This document shows, piece by piece, positions 38,433 to 48,543 of a stretch of DNA of 64,000 nucleotides; the first letter of the stretch is position 1; every line of letters starts with the position of its first letter. Made by a program: the position numbers and the translations under genes. The stretch lies in NCBI RefSeq assembly GCF_000970455.1, contig NZ_LAJG01000023.1, forward strand, positions 213,229-277,228, given 5' to 3'. Source of the stretch: Devosia soli. GTDB lineage: Bacteria; Pseudomonadota; Alphaproteobacteria; Rhizobiales; Devosiaceae. Under the pieces are notes generated by a model. It did not search any database, was not told where the DNA came from, and saw only the letters and a program-made list of their open reading frames with translations.

Positions 38433-39452
38433 ATGGCGCGCAAGGCGACGGCCACTTCGGCCAAGACGCAGCCCAATGCCCCTCAGTTCACCAACGAGCA
38501 GGACCTCGAAGCCTTCCGCGAAATGCTGCTGATCCGGCGCTTCGAAGAAAAGGCCGGTCAGATGTATGGCATGGGCCTCATCGGCGGGTTCTGCCACCTC
38601 TATATCGGCCAGGAAGCTGTCGTTACCGGCATCACCATGGCGAGCGAAAAGGGTAAGGACGCCCAGATCACCGGCTATCGCGACCATGGCCATATGCTGG
38701 TCATGGGCCTTGACCCCAAGGGCGTGATGGCTGAGCTCACTGGTCGCCAGGGTGGCTTGTCGAAGGGCAAGGGCGGCTCGATGCACATGTTCTCCAACGA
38801 ACACCGCTTCTATGGCGGCAATGGCATCGTCGGCGCGCAGGTTTCGCTCGGCGCGGGTCTCGCCTTCGCTTCGAAATATACCGGCGACGGCTCGGTGAGC
38901 ATTGCCTATTTCGGCGACGGCGCGGCCAATCAGGGCCAAGTCTACGAAACCTTCAACATGGCCAAGCTCTGGAAGCTGCCGGTCGTGTTCATTATCGAAA
39001 ACAACAAATACGCCATGGGCACCTCGATCGAGCGCGCTGCCGCGACCACCGATTTCTCTATGCGCGGCGCCTCGTTCGACATTCCGGGCGAGCAGGTCGA
39101 CGGCATGGATGTGCGCATGGTCTATGACGCTGCCAAGCGCGCCATCGAACATGCCCGTTCGGGCAATGGCCCGTACATTCTCGAAATGCTGACCTACCGC
39201 TATCGCGGCCACTCGATGTCCGACCCGGCAAAATATCGCTCCAAGGACGAGGTGACCAAGTATCGCCAGGAGCGCGATCCGATCGAGCAGGTGCGTGCGC
39301 GCCTCATCGAAGGTGGTGTTGTCACCGAAGAAGAGCTCAAGAAGATCGAGACCGACATTCGTGCGATCGTCACGGAAGCGGCCGACTTTGCGACCAACGA
39401 TCCGGAACCCGATCCGTCGGAACTCTGGACCGACATCACCATCGAGGCCTAG
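38433..39452 (+). CDS. pdhA: Pyruvate dehydrogenase E1 component, alpha subunit
   Basis: A 339-residue thiamine-diphosphate enzyme subunit that decarboxylates pyruvate. The TPP motif GDGAANQG lies near residue 165, continuing into ENNKYAMGT, with the RYRGHSMSDPAKYR phosphorylation-loop-like segment near residue 260. ATG 38433 has GGGAG before it. First gene of the pdhA-(small protein)-pdhB-pdhC unit. Confidence 0.97.
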   Translation: MARKATATSAKTQPNAPQFTNEQDLEAFREMLLIRRFEEKAGQMYGMGLIGGFCHLYIGQEAVVTGITMASEKGKDAQITGYRDHGHMLVMGLDPKGVMAELTGRQGGLSKGKGGSMHMFSNEHRFYGGNGIVGAQVSLGAGLAFASKYTGDGSVSIAYFGDGAANQGQVYETFNMAKLWKLPVVFIIENNKYAMGTSIERAAATTDFSMRGASFDIPGEQVDGMDVRMVYDAAKRAIEHARSGNGPYILEMLTYRYRGHSMSDPAKYRSKDEVTKYRQERDPIEQVRARLIEGGVVTEEELKKIETDIRAIVTEAADFATNDPEPDPSELWTDITIEA

Positions 39453-39458
39453 GCGCAG

Positions 39459-39854
39459 ATGGGCATCCTGCTCGGCGTCATCCTGCTGTTTGCTTTGCTG
39501 TCCGGCGCGCTTGCCGCCGGGCAGGCAATGGCCATCAGCCGGCTGGCATCTGCGAGCGGTCCCAGCTGGCGCGACTGGCTTTTCGGCTGGTGGCGCTTCG
39601 AACGGATTTCCGGCTGGGCCGGGCTCACTGGCGAAGTGCAGGCTGCCATTTATAGGCGCGCCGTCATTGCGTGCCTCGTCTTCATTATTTTCGGCCTGAT
39701 CCTCAGCGGATGGGTCGTCAATCAACGTGGGGAGACGGCCGAGGTCGGTGCCGTCAGCCTCAACGATTGGCGCGTTTTGCCCGCCCATCTCGCCGAACAC
39801 TCTGACATTCGCCGCGCGGCTGACGTGCCCGGCGCGCTCATTCTGGAGAGCTGA
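39459..39854 (+). CDS. Small membrane protein within the pdh operon
   Basis: A 131-residue protein with hydrophobic segments at about residues 2-24 and 68-88 and a Trp-rich middle ([20 protein letters not shown]). No family recognised. It lies 6 bases after pdhA, and pdhB starts one base after its stop, so it is certainly in the operon. Its role may be unrelated to the enzyme; no similar gene is standard in pdh operons I know. Confidence 0.75.
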   Translation: MGILLGVILLFALLSGALAAGQAMAISRLASASGPSWRDWLFGWWRFERISGWAGLTGEVQAAIYRRAVIACLVFIIFGLILSGWVVNQRGETAEVGAVSLNDWRVLPAHLAEHSDIRRAADVPGALILES

Positions 39855-39855
39855 T

Positions 39856-41253
39856 ATGCCCCAAATCCTCATGCCCGCCCTGTCTCCCACCATGGAAGAG
39901 GGCAAGCTCGCCAAGTGGCTCGTCAAGGTCGGCGACACAGTCAAATCCGGCGACGTGCTTGCTGAAATCGAAACCGACAAGGCGACGATGGAAGTCGAGT
40001 CGGTCGACGAAGGCGTCGTCAAGGAAATCCTCGTCGAAGAGGGCACCGAGGGCGTGAAGGTCAACACGCCGATCGCGCTGGTGCTCGGCGAAGGCGAAGA
40101 AGTGGGCGAGGGCAATCGCCCGGCGGCTCAGGCGACGTCGTCGGATCCGGAAGGCCAGTCGGCCGTGCCGGAAGCAGCTGCTGCGCCGGCTCCCGCAGAG
40201 CCCAAGACTGGCGGCGAAGCGCCGAAGTTTGTGGCGCAAAACGATCCCGACCTGCCTGAAGGCGTCGAGATGGTCGAGCTGACCGTTCGCCAGGCACTCA
40301 ACGAAGCCATGGCCGAAGAAATGCGCTCGGACGCCAATGTCTTCATCATGGGCGAGGAAGTGGCCGAATATCAGGGCGCCTATAAGGTGACCCAGGGTCT
40401 CCTTCAGGAATTTGGCCCGCAGCGCGTCATCGATACCCCGATTACCGAGCACGGCTTTGCCGGTCTCGCTGTCGGTGCGGCGTTTGCTGGTCTCAAGCCA
40501 ATCGTTGAATTCATGACCTGGAACTTTGCCATGCAGGCAATCGACCAGATCATCAACTCCGCCGCTAAACAGCTCTATATGTCGGGCGGCCAGGTCAAGG
40601 CGCCGATGGTGTTCCGCGGCCCCAACGGCGCGGCTGCCCGCGTTGCCGCCCAGCACAGCCAGGACTATTCGGCCTGGTATAGCCACGTTCCGGGCCTCAC
40701 GGTCATCGCGCCCTATAGCGCGGCTGACGCCAAGGGCCTTCTCAAGGCGGCCATCCGCTCGCCGAACCCCGTCGTCTTCCTCGAAAACGAAATTCTTTAC
40801 GGCTCCACCGGCCTCGTGCCGAAGATGGACGACTTCGTGCTGCCGATCGGCAAGGCCCGCATCACCCGCAAGGGTGCGGACGTGACCATCGTCTCGTTCT
40901 CAATGGGCATGCGGTACGCGACCCAGGCGACTGAGAAGCTCGTTGCGGCCGGCGTCGATGTCGAACTGATCGACCTGCGCACGCTGCGCCCGATGGATAG
41001 CGACACCGTTATCGAGTCAGTCAAGAAGACCGGTCGCCTTGTGACCGTCGAAGAAGGCTGGCCGCAGGGCGGCATTGGTGCCGAACTCGCCGCCCGCGTC
41101 ATGGAACAGGCCTTTGATTATCTCGATGCGCCCGTGCTGCGCGTGACCGGCAAGGACGTGCCGATGCCCTATGCAGCAAACCTCGAAAAGCTGGCTTTGC
41201 CCAATGTTGACGAAGTGATCGCGGCCGTGAATGCCGTGACCTATCGCTCGTAA
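39856..41253 (+). CDS. pdhB: Pyruvate dehydrogenase E1 component, beta subunit with lipoyl domain
   Basis: A 465-residue protein. Residues 1-78 form a lipoyl domain with ETDKATME as the lipoylation motif (Lys), then a Pro/Ala-rich linker to about residue 135. The transketolase-like E1 beta domain follows, with [18 protein letters not shown] and a [17 protein letters not shown] stretch. A lipoyl domain on E1 beta is typical of alphaproteobacteria. ATG 39856 gives the full lipoyl start. Confidence 0.97.
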   Translation: MPQILMPALSPTMEEGKLAKWLVKVGDTVKSGDVLAEIETDKATMEVESVDEGVVKEILVEEGTEGVKVNTPIALVLGEGEEVGEGNRPAAQATSSDPEGQSAVPEAAAAPAPAEPKTGGEAPKFVAQNDPDLPEGVEMVELTVRQALNEAMAEEMRSDANVFIMGEEVAEYQGAYKVTQGLLQEFGPQRVIDTPITEHGFAGLAVGAAFAGLKPIVEFMTWNFAMQAIDQIINSAAKQLYMSGGQVKAPMVFRGPNGAAARVAAQHSQDYSAWYSHVPGLTVIAPYSAADAKGLLKAAIRSPNPVVFLENEILYGSTGLVPKMDDFVLPIGKARITRKGADVTIVSFSMGMRYATQATEKLVAAGVDVELIDLRTLRPMDSDTVIESVKKTGRLVTVEEGWPQGGIGAELAARVMEQAFDYLDAPVLRVTGKDVPMPYAANLEKLALPNVDEVIAAVNAVTYRS

Positions 41254-41264
41254 GGAGATCCGGG

Positions 41265-42647
41265 ATGCCAATCGATATCACCATGCCGGCGCTCTCTCCG
41301 ACGATGGAAGAGGGCAAGCTTGCTAAATGGCACGTCAAGGAAGGCGACTCGGTCTCTTCCGGTGACGTGATCGCCGAGATCGAGACCGACAAGGCCACGA
41401 TGGAAGTCGAGGCTGTCGACGAGGGCAAGATCGGCAAGATTCTCGTTGCAGAAGGCACGGACAATGTGAAGGTCAACGCCGTCATCGCCGTGCTGCTGCA
41501 GGAAGGCGAGGACGCCAGCGCCATCGGTTCGAGCGGCGCAAAGCCGGCTGAGGCACCAAAGGCCGAAGCCAAGACCGAAGCGCCGAAGGGCGATGCGGGC
41601 ACGCTTCAATATGACAAGGGCACGTCGACGACCTCGACCGCGCCTGTCGCCAATTCCAATTCCGGCTCCAGCGCGCCTAAGGCTGCGGCTGCACCGGCTC
41701 CGGCAAAGTCGGAGGGCGGCCGCGTGTTCGCTTCGCCGCTGGCCAAGCGTCTTGCCAAGGAAGCCGGGATTGATCTCGCGTCGGTGGCCGGTTCTGGCCC
41801 CAAGGGTCGCGTGATCAAGGCTGACGTCGAAGCCGCTAAGTCGGGTAAGGGCGCTGCCAAGCCTGCTGCTGGTGCGCCGGCTGCTGCCGCTGCGCCGGCG
41901 ACGGGCATGAGCAAGAACCAGGTCATGGCGCTTTACGAAGAAGGCACATACGAAGTCGTACCGAACGACGGCATGCGCAAGGTCGTTGCCGCGCGCCTGA
42001 CTGAAAGCAAGCAGACCGTTCCCCACTTCTATCTCACGCTCGATTGTAAGATCGACGCGCTTATGGCCGCCCGCGAGCAGATCAATGGCGCGGCGCCCAA
42101 GGGCAAGGACGGCAAGCCGGGCTACAAGCTCTCGGTCAATGATTTCGTGATGAAGGCCTGGGCCATTGCGCTGCAGCGTGTACCGGCCGCCAATGCGACC
42201 TGGGCCGGGGACTCGATCCTCTACCACAAGCGTTCGGACGTCGCGGTTGCCGTATCTGTGCCGGGCGGTCTCTTCACGCCGGTGGTCAAATCCTGCGACA
42301 CGAAAACCCTTCGCGAAATCTCGGAAGAGGTGAAGGATCTGGCGGGCCGCGCCAAGTCCAAGAAGCTGGCGCCGCATGAATATCAGGGCGGTTCGTCTTC
42401 GGTTAGCAATCTCGGAATGTTCGGGATCAAGCATTTTGCCGCCGTGATCAATCCGCCGCATGGCACGATCCTCGCGGTTGGTGCCGGCGAAGAGCGCGTC
42501 TATCCCGAGAATGGCCAGATCAAAATCGGCCAGTTCATGACGGTCACGCTCTCTTGCGATCACCGTGCGGTCGATGGTGCCCTCGGCGCCGAACTGCTCG
42601 GCGTCTTCAAGGGGCTGATCGAAAACCCGGTGATGATGCTGGCCTAG
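41265..42647 (+). CDS. pdhC: Pyruvate dehydrogenase E2, dihydrolipoyl acetyltransferase
   Basis: A 460-residue E2. It has an N-terminal lipoyl domain (ETDKATME near residues 43-50), a linker, a peripheral-subunit-binding domain near residues 150-190 ([20 protein letters not shown]), and a C-terminal acyltransferase core ending with the [14 protein letters not shown] catalytic motif. It transfers acetyl to CoA and forms the complex core. Lipoyl groups come from LipA encoded downstream. Confidence 0.97.
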   Translation: MPIDITMPALSPTMEEGKLAKWHVKEGDSVSSGDVIAEIETDKATMEVEAVDEGKIGKILVAEGTDNVKVNAVIAVLLQEGEDASAIGSSGAKPAEAPKAEAKTEAPKGDAGTLQYDKGTSTTSTAPVANSNSGSSAPKAAAAPAPAKSEGGRVFASPLAKRLAKEAGIDLASVAGSGPKGRVIKADVEAAKSGKGAAKPAAGAPAAAAAPATGMSKNQVMALYEEGTYEVVPNDGMRKVVAARLTESKQTVPHFYLTLDCKIDALMAAREQINGAAPKGKDGKPGYKLSVNDFVMKAWAIALQRVPAANATWAGDSILYHKRSDVAVAVSVPGGLFTPVVKSCDTKTLREISEEVKDLAGRAKSKKLAPHEYQGGSSSVSNLGMFGIKHFAAVINPPHGTILAVGAGEERVYPENGQIKIGQFMTVTLSCDHRAVDGALGAELLGVFKGLIENPVMMLA

Positions 42648-42658
42648 GGGCAGGGCGC

Positions 42659-43309
42659 ATGAAGACCATTCTCGCCTATGGCGACAGCCTGACCTATGGG
42701 GCCAATCCGCAGCCGGGTGGCCCCCGCCATGCCTATGACGATCGCTGGCCGACGGTGCTCGAACGCGGTCTCGGTGGCGCAGCGCGGGTGATTGCCGAGG
42801 GTCTCGGCGGGCGCACGACGGTTTCGGACGACTGGTATGCGGCGGCAGATCGCAATGGCGGTCGCATTCTGCCGACGATTCTGGACAGCCACTCGCCGCT
42901 CGATCTCGTTATCATCATGCTCGGCACCAACGATCTCAAGCCCGCCATTTGCGGGTCGGCGACCGAAGCCTCGTTCGGCATGCGACGGCTGGTGCAGATC
43001 ATCCGCGGCCATTATGCCGGCAAGGGCGAACAGGCACCGGAGATCATTCTCGTTGCGCCTCCGCTCGTTTGCGACAGCGACAACTCAGACATGATGGAGC
43101 ATTTTGGCGGATATGAGCATGGCCTGAAAGAGTCACGTCAGTTCGCCACGCACTATGCCAAGCGCGCCAAGGAATGGAATACTGGCTTCTTCGATGCAGC
43201 AACCGTAGCCGTTGCATCGCCGCTCGATGGTATTCACCTCGATGCCGCTAACACCCGCGCCATTGGCGAGGGCCTCGTGCCGCTCGTCAAACAGGTCCTG
43301 GGTCTTTAG
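42659..43309 (+). CDS. SGNH/GDSL hydrolase
   Basis: A 216-residue esterase-like protein. Block I is YGDSLTYG with the nucleophilic Ser near residue 10, block III is the GTND motif near residue 90, and the Asp-x-x-His is in DGIHL near residue 193. No signal peptide, so cytoplasmic. It probably hydrolyses an ester (arylesterase type); it is embedded in the pdhC-lpd interval, where such genes are common in Hyphomicrobiales. Confidence 0.93.
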   Translation: MKTILAYGDSLTYGANPQPGGPRHAYDDRWPTVLERGLGGAARVIAEGLGGRTTVSDDWYAAADRNGGRILPTILDSHSPLDLVIIMLGTNDLKPAICGSATEASFGMRRLVQIIRGHYAGKGEQAPEIILVAPPLVCDSDNSDMMEHFGGYEHGLKESRQFATHYAKRAKEWNTGFFDAATVAVASPLDGIHLDAANTRAIGEGLVPLVKQVLGL

Positions 43310-43311
43310 GC

Positions 43312-43893
43312 ATGGTCTTGTCATTGCGACAGGCGCGAAAGTCCGATGCGGCGGAGATTGCGCTGCTGGTGAATATTGCCGTGCATGGCAATATGGCGCG
43401 GGGCTGGGCGCATGACGAAGAAGCGGAAGGCACGTATGACCCGCTCGAAGTCGGCCGGCTTGAGATGCTGAAAGACGACGTTTTCGGCTGGCGCAATGCG
43501 ACCATGGCGGAAGATGATGGCGAGATCGCCGGCATGCTCCTTGGCTATCGCAAACCGGATGAGAAACAGGGTGTGCCTGTCGATATCTGGGCGCCGCTGA
43601 AGCCCATTCAGGAGCTGGAGGAAGAGGCCAATGGCCGGTTCTTCATTTCCATGCTCGGCGTGCACAAGCATTGGCGCGGCAAGGGCGCAGGCTCTCTGCT
43701 GCTCGATGATGCCGACAAGCGCGCTGCAAAAACACTGGCGAACGGCCAAGCGCTGATCGTCGAGGACGCCAATGAGGGCGCCCGCAAACTCTATGAGCGC
43801 CGGGGTTTCTCGGTAACGCAAAGCCGCCCCATGGTGCCGTTTCCCGGCGTATCGCCGCATGGCTCGGAGTGGCTCTTGATGGTGAAGGAATAA
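43312..43893 (+). CDS. GNAT family N-acetyltransferase
   Basis: A 193-residue acetyltransferase with the acetyl-CoA loop HKHWRGKGAGSLLLDDADKR near residue 120 and the EDANEGARKLYERRGFSV motif near residue 150. It lies 2 bases after the SGNH gene and 3 bases before lpd, in the same operon. Substrate unknown. Confidence 0.9.
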   Translation: MVLSLRQARKSDAAEIALLVNIAVHGNMARGWAHDEEAEGTYDPLEVGRLEMLKDDVFGWRNATMAEDDGEIAGMLLGYRKPDEKQGVPVDIWAPLKPIQELEEEANGRFFISMLGVHKHWRGKGAGSLLLDDADKRAAKTLANGQALIVEDANEGARKLYERRGFSVTQSRPMVPFPGVSPHGSEWLLMVKE

Positions 43894-43896
43894 GAC

Positions 43897-45336
43897 ATGG
43901 CTGATCAATACGACCTTCTCGTCATCGGCGCCGGCCCCGGCGGTTATGTCGCTGCCATTCGTGGCGCGCAACTGGGCATGAAGGTGGCTATCGTCGAGCG
44001 CGAGCACATGGCGGGCATCTGCTCGAACTGGGGATGCATCCCGACCAAGGCTCTGCTGCGTTCAGCTGAGATTTATGGCCACATGGGTCACGCCAAGGAC
44101 TACGGGCTGACCGCTGAAAAGTTCGGCTTCGACCTCGACGGCATCGTCAAGCGTTCGCGCGCCATTGCGGCGCAGATGAACAATGGCGTGCAGTTCCTGA
44201 TGAAGAAGAACAAGATCGACATCATCTGGGGCGAAGCGACGATCACCAAACCCGGTGAAATCAAAGTTGCGCCGTCTAAGAAGCCAGTCGTACAGCCGCA
44301 GGGCCCCGTGCCGAAGAATGCGCTCGGCGAGGGAACTTACAAGGCCAAGAACATCATCATTGCCACTGGTGCGCGTCCGCGCGTGCTGCCAGGCATCGAG
44401 CCAGATGGCGACAAGATCTGGACCTATTTCGAAGCGCTGAAGCCGGCCGAAATGCCGAAGTCACTGGTCGTCATGGGCTCGGGCGCGATCGGCATCGAAT
44501 TCGCGTCGTTCTACCGCTCTTTCGGCGCCGAAGTGACGGTCATCGAACTGCTGCCCAATATCCTGCCGGTGGAAGATGTCGAGATTTCTGGCCTTGCCCG
44601 CAAGCGCCTCGAAAAGCGCGGCATCAAGATCATCACCGAAGCCAAGGTCGCCAAGGTCGAAAAGACCGGTAACGGCGTCGTTGCCCATGTCGAAACCAAG
44701 GACGGCAAGACCCAGGAGATCGCTGGCGACAAGCTGATCTCGGCTGTCGGCGTCATGTGCAATATCGAGGGCCTTGGCCTTGAAACGGTCGGCGTCAAAA
44801 CCGAGCGCGGCGCCATCGTCATCGACCATTATGGCAAAACCAATGTCGACGGCATCTGGGCCATCGGCGACGTTGCCGGCCCGCCGATGCTGGCGCATAA
44901 GGCCGAGCATGAAGCTGTCATCACGGTCGAAAAGATCGCCGGCCTCAAGGTCCACGGACTCGACAAGACCAAGGTGCCGGGCTGCACCTATTGCGAGCCG
45001 CAGGTGGCGAGCGTCGGCCTGACCGAAGCCAAGGCCAAGGAAGCCGGACGTGAAATCAAGGTCGGCCGCTTCCCATTCGTGGGCAATGGCAAGGCAATTG
45101 CGCTTGGTGAACCCGATGGCCTTGTTAAGACCATTTTCGACGCCAAAACCGGGGAACTTCTCGGCGCTCATATGATTGGTGCCGAGGTGACCGAGCTCAT
45201 CCAGGGCTTCGTCGTCGCCATGAATCTCGAAACCACCGAAGAAGAACTCATCCACACCATCTTCCCCCATCCCACGCTGAGCGAAACGATGAAGGAAAGC
45301 GTGCTCGACGCTTACGGGCGCGCGCTCAACATCTGA
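43897..45336 (+). CDS. lpd: Dihydrolipoyl dehydrogenase (E3)
   Basis: A 479-residue FAD disulfide oxidoreductase. FAD-binding GAGPGGYVAA is near residue 10, and the redox-active disulfide is Cys42-x4-Cys47 (GICSNWGCIPTK). The NAD-binding GSGAIGIEFASFY and the C-terminal His-Glu pair (FPHPTLSE) are present. It reoxidises dihydrolipoyl groups of PDH and other complexes. Confidence 0.97.
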   Translation: MADQYDLLVIGAGPGGYVAAIRGAQLGMKVAIVEREHMAGICSNWGCIPTKALLRSAEIYGHMGHAKDYGLTAEKFGFDLDGIVKRSRAIAAQMNNGVQFLMKKNKIDIIWGEATITKPGEIKVAPSKKPVVQPQGPVPKNALGEGTYKAKNIIIATGARPRVLPGIEPDGDKIWTYFEALKPAEMPKSLVVMGSGAIGIEFASFYRSFGAEVTVIELLPNILPVEDVEISGLARKRLEKRGIKIITEAKVAKVEKTGNGVVAHVETKDGKTQEIAGDKLISAVGVMCNIEGLGLETVGVKTERGAIVIDHYGKTNVDGIWAIGDVAGPPMLAHKAEHEAVITVEKIAGLKVHGLDKTKVPGCTYCEPQVASVGLTEAKAKEAGREIKVGRFPFVGNGKAIALGEPDGLVKTIFDAKTGELLGAHMIGAEVTELIQGFVVAMNLETTEEELIHTIFPHPTLSETMKESVLDAYGRALNI

Positions 45337-45425
45337 ATGCGCTCGGCTGACACGCTTTAGGTCAGCCCGTGGACTTGGTCTCAATCGTCACCGCCGGGTT
45401 TATTCCGGTGGTCCATGCGCAGGCA

Positions 45426-45454
45426 GGATGGGTTGCCGGGAAAAGCCTGGCAGT
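45426..45454. repeat. REP-like palindrome, second copy
   Basis: A 29-bp element with the core TTGCCGGGAAAAGCCTGGCA, matching the element at 16742 at about 24 of 29 positions, in the same orientation. It lies in the gap before the Gfo/Idh/MocA gene. Confidence 0.65.
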
Positions 45455-45513
45455 GACGATGAACGAAGTAGCGGCGAAGACCTCAAGAGTTTAAAACCAC
45501 AGGAGTTATCCAC

Positions 45514-46554
45514 ATGGTCAAGGCAATTCAGATCGGCCTCGGACATTGGGGATTTAGCTGGTCCAAAGACGTTATCCCCAATGTTCCCAGTGTTGAAATG
45601 GTGGGATATGTAGACACGAGCCCTGAGGCGACGGCGCGTGTCCAGACCGAACTCGGCGTCGATCCCAAGCTGTGCTTTACCAGTCTTGAAGAGGCGGCGA
45701 AGCAGACCGATGCCTCGGTCGCCATCTGCACGCTGCGGACCGAAGCCCATTATCCCGTCGTCAAACGCTGCCTCGAGCTGGGCTTCAACGTCATCGTCGA
45801 AAAGCCCTTCACGACGACCATTGCGCAAGGCAAGGAACTGGTGGAGTTCGCCAAGGCCCAAGGCAAGGTGCTGATGGTCAGCCAGAACTATCGCCATCAG
45901 CCGGCGCCGATCGCCGCGGCGAAGCTTGTTGCCGAAGGCAAGTTCGGCGCCATGAACATGGTGTCGCTCGACTTCCGCCGCCACGGACCGAGCCAGGGCT
46001 ATCGTTATTGGGATATGCCGGATCCGCTCCTTGCCGATATGTCGATCCACCACTTCGATCTGATGCGGTTCGTGCTGGGTGACGAGCCGGTGCGCCTTTC
46101 GTGCCGCACTTGGAATCCGCCGGGCAGTCCGTTCCATTTTCATCCGAGCGGCGTTGCGCTGATCGAATTTGCCAAGGGCACGATGATCTCCTACCGCGCT
46201 AGCTGGATGAATTCGGGCCCGGTTACGCCTTGGGCCGGCGAGTGGGTCATGGATGGGGCCGAGGGGCAGATCCTCTGGAGCTCGCGCGACCACTTCCGCG
46301 ACAAGGCAGGGCCGGACGTTTTGACGCTACGCGCGCTCGACCATGCTCCTGAAGCGGTTGCGCTCGATCCCGTGCAGTTTCCGGATCGGCGCGGAACGCT
46401 CAATGCCATCGCCGAGGTCGTCGAAACCGGCGTCGTGCCGGTCGGCTTCAGCTCGGGCGAGGATAATCTCGGTTCCCTCGCGCTGGTGCAGGCCAGTATC
46501 ATGTCTGCATCGCGCGGCGGCGATTGGGTCGAAATCAAAGAAGTGCTCGGCTGA
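45514..46554 (+). CDS. Gfo/Idh/MocA family oxidoreductase
   Basis: A 346-residue NAD(P)-dependent oxidoreductase. The Rossmann start (IQIGLGHWG) is at residues 5-13, VIVEKPFTTT holds the conserved EKP lysine near residue 96, and a DMSIHHFDLMRFVLGD motif with the catalytic His is near residue 175. Probably acts on a sugar or inositol derivative; the substrate cannot be told. It lies between lpd and lipA, with a palindromic repeat in its 5' gap. Confidence 0.92.
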   Translation: MVKAIQIGLGHWGFSWSKDVIPNVPSVEMVGYVDTSPEATARVQTELGVDPKLCFTSLEEAAKQTDASVAICTLRTEAHYPVVKRCLELGFNVIVEKPFTTTIAQGKELVEFAKAQGKVLMVSQNYRHQPAPIAAAKLVAEGKFGAMNMVSLDFRRHGPSQGYRYWDMPDPLLADMSIHHFDLMRFVLGDEPVRLSCRTWNPPGSPFHFHPSGVALIEFAKGTMISYRASWMNSGPVTPWAGEWVMDGAEGQILWSSRDHFRDKAGPDVLTLRALDHAPEAVALDPVQFPDRRGTLNAIAEVVETGVVPVGFSSGEDNLGSLALVQASIMSASRGGDWVEIKEVLG

Positions 46555-46640
46555 CGGGGATGTCAGCCTAGCAGAAAGGCCGGGTTGAACCGGCAGCTCA
46601 AGGGAGCGATATAACGGGCAAACGCCCAGTCAGGACTATC

Positions 46641-47591
46641 ATGGTCACGCTCATCGATAATGCGGCCCGCCCGCGCCACCCGGAAAAGGCCAACCGGCCC
46701 GAAAGCATCGTGCTGCGCAAGCCGGACTGGATTCGCGTCAGGGCGCCGGGCTCGCCGGTCTATAAGGAAACCCAGCAGATCGTGCGCGAGAACAATCTCG
46801 TTACGGTCTGCGAGGAAGCCGGCTGCCCCAACATTGGCGAGTGCTGGAGCAAGAAGCACGCGACCATGATGATCATGGGCGAGATCTGCACCCGCGCCTG
46901 CGCCTTCTGCAACGTGCGGACGGGCCTGCCCACCGCGCTTGATCCGCATGAGCCGGAAAACGTCGCCAAGGCCGTGGCTAAGCTCGGCCTTGAGCATGTG
47001 GTGATCACGTCGGTCGACCGCGATGACCTCGCCGATGGCGGCGCGCAGCACTTTGCCGATGTGATCCGCGCCATACGTGCGGCCACGCCCAAGACCACGA
47101 TCGAGATCCTGACGCCGGACTTCCTGCGCAAGGAAGGTGCTCTGGAGATCGTCGTCGCGGCCAAGCCTGACGTGTTCAACCACAATCTCGAAACCGTGCC
47201 GTCCAAGTATCTCAAGGTGCGTCCGGGCGCGCGCTACTTCCATTCAATCCGGCTGTTGCAGCGGGTCAAGGAACTCGATCCCACCATCTTCACCAAGTCC
47301 GGCATCATGGTCGGCCTCGGCGAAGAGCGGAACGAAGTTCTGCAGCTCATGGACGACCTGCGCTCGGCCGAGGTCGATTTCCTGACCATCGGCCAGTATC
47401 TGCAACCGACAAAGAAGCACTACCCGTTACAGCGCTTCGTGACACCGGAAGAGTTCAAGTCGTTCGCGACAATTGCGACGGCCAAGGGGTTTCTCCTGGT
47501 GTCGTCGAGCCCGCTGACCCGTTCCTCGCATCACGCGGGCGAAGACTTCGCGCAGCTCAAGGCGGCGCGGCTCGCCAAGCTGGGGCACTGA
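46641..47591 (+). CDS. lipA: Lipoyl synthase
   Basis: A 316-residue radical SAM enzyme that inserts two sulfurs into octanoyl chains of lipoyl domains. The radical SAM cluster is Cys83-x3-Cys87-x2-Cys90, and the auxiliary cluster is Cys57-x4-Cys62-x5-Cys68. The C-terminal [15 protein letters not shown] gives the conserved Arg-Ser-Ser motif. It supplies lipoate to PdhB and PdhC encoded upstream. Its stop overlaps the next start (TGATG). Confidence 0.97.
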   Translation: MVTLIDNAARPRHPEKANRPESIVLRKPDWIRVRAPGSPVYKETQQIVRENNLVTVCEEAGCPNIGECWSKKHATMMIMGEICTRACAFCNVRTGLPTALDPHEPENVAKAVAKLGLEHVVITSVDRDDLADGGAQHFADVIRAIRAATPKTTIEILTPDFLRKEGALEIVVAAKPDVFNHNLETVPSKYLKVRPGARYFHSIRLLQRVKELDPTIFTKSGIMVGLGEERNEVLQLMDDLRSAEVDFLTIGQYLQPTKKHYPLQRFVTPEEFKSFATIATAKGFLLVSSSPLTRSSHHAGEDFAQLKAARLAKLGH

Positions 47592-48034
47592 TGAAGCGTT
47601 TCTTCGAGCGGCATGTGCCGCATCTACCCCAGTCGATGTATGAGATCGTTTCGGACCTTTCGAGCTATCCGCGTTTCATCCCCAATTGCAAAGCGATGGA
47701 CGTGCGGCCCGATCCAGCCGCACGCGGCAGAGATGTGCGGTTGGCGCGGATGACGCTGCATTTCGGGCCCATCACGCAAGCCTATACAAGTCGCGTCACG
47801 CTCGATCCCAAAACCCTGACGATCGCCGCCAAGGCGGTCGACGGGCCTTTCGCCTATTTGGATAGCATCTGGAGTTTTGAGGCCGAAGGGCAGGGGACAC
47901 GGGTGCGTTTTGAGATTGACTTCAAGATCTCGAACCCGCTCATCGCCGCCGTAGCCGAGCCGGCATTCGCGGCCAAGCAGGACGAGATCATCCGTGCCTT
48001 TGCCGAAGAGGCCGATCGCCGCTTCGGCGTTTAG
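47591..48034 (+). CDS. Coenzyme Q-binding protein COQ10-like
   Basis: A 147-residue START-domain protein (polyketide cyclase/COQ10 family), with YEIVSDLSSYPRFIPNCKAM near the start and LDSIWSFEAEGQGTRVRFEI later. Members bind ubiquinone or its intermediates. It follows lipA by an overlap, a usual arrangement in alphaproteobacteria. Confidence 0.92.
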   Translation: MKRFFERHVPHLPQSMYEIVSDLSSYPRFIPNCKAMDVRPDPAARGRDVRLARMTLHFGPITQAYTSRVTLDPKTLTIAAKAVDGPFAYLDSIWSFEAEGQGTRVRFEIDFKISNPLIAAVAEPAFAAKQDEIIRAFAEEADRRFGV

Positions 48035-48039
48035 GTCCC

Positions 48040-48543
48040 TCAGTCTTCGTCGCTGGTCATCACCTGCATGATGAGTTCGAGCGCTGCCGCGACGGTCGCC
48101 CTGCGCACGGCTTCGCGGCCGATATCGCCGAAGCGATGCTCGATGACGACGGTTGCAAGATCGGTCGATACCGCAAGGTAGACGAGGCCCACCGGCTTTT
48201 TGTCGGTGCCACCGTCCGGTCCGGCAATGCCGGTGGCCGAGACCGCGATGTCGACTCGCGCCGTATTGCGGGCGCCATCCGCCATGGCGCGAGCGACCTG
48301 ATTGCTCACCGCACCATAATCATGGATCAGCCGGGCCGGGACATGGATCATCTTGGACTTGGCTAAATTTGAATAGGTGACGTATCCGCCGTGGACCGCT
48401 GCCGACGAACCGGGAACGTCAGTTAGCGCCGCCGCAATAAGGCCGCCGGTGCAGCTTTCCGCGGTGACGATCGTCTTGTTCGTGTCACGCAGCAGGTCGA
48501 TGATGCTTTTGGCCAGGCTGGGTTCGGGAGAGGTTCCCATCAC
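48040..48543 (-). CDS. CinA C-terminal domain protein (nicotinamide-nucleotide amidase)
   Basis: A 167-residue stand-alone PncC-type amidase converting NMN to nicotinate mononucleotide. It has VTAESCTGGLIAAALTDVPG near residue 30, GGYVTYSNLAKSKM and the SATGIAGPDGGTDKKPVGLV stretch. The N-terminal MoCF half of CinA is absent, as is common. Its start overlaps the ispDF stop by 4 bases. Confidence 0.93.
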   Translation of the reverse strand: MMGTSPEPSLAKSIIDLLRDTNKTIVTAESCTGGLIAAALTDVPGSSAAVHGGYVTYSNLAKSKMIHVPARLIHDYGAVSNQVARAMADGARNTARVDIAVSATGIAGPDGGTDKKPVGLVYLAVSTDLATVVIEHRFGDIGREAVRRATVAAALELIMQVMTSDED

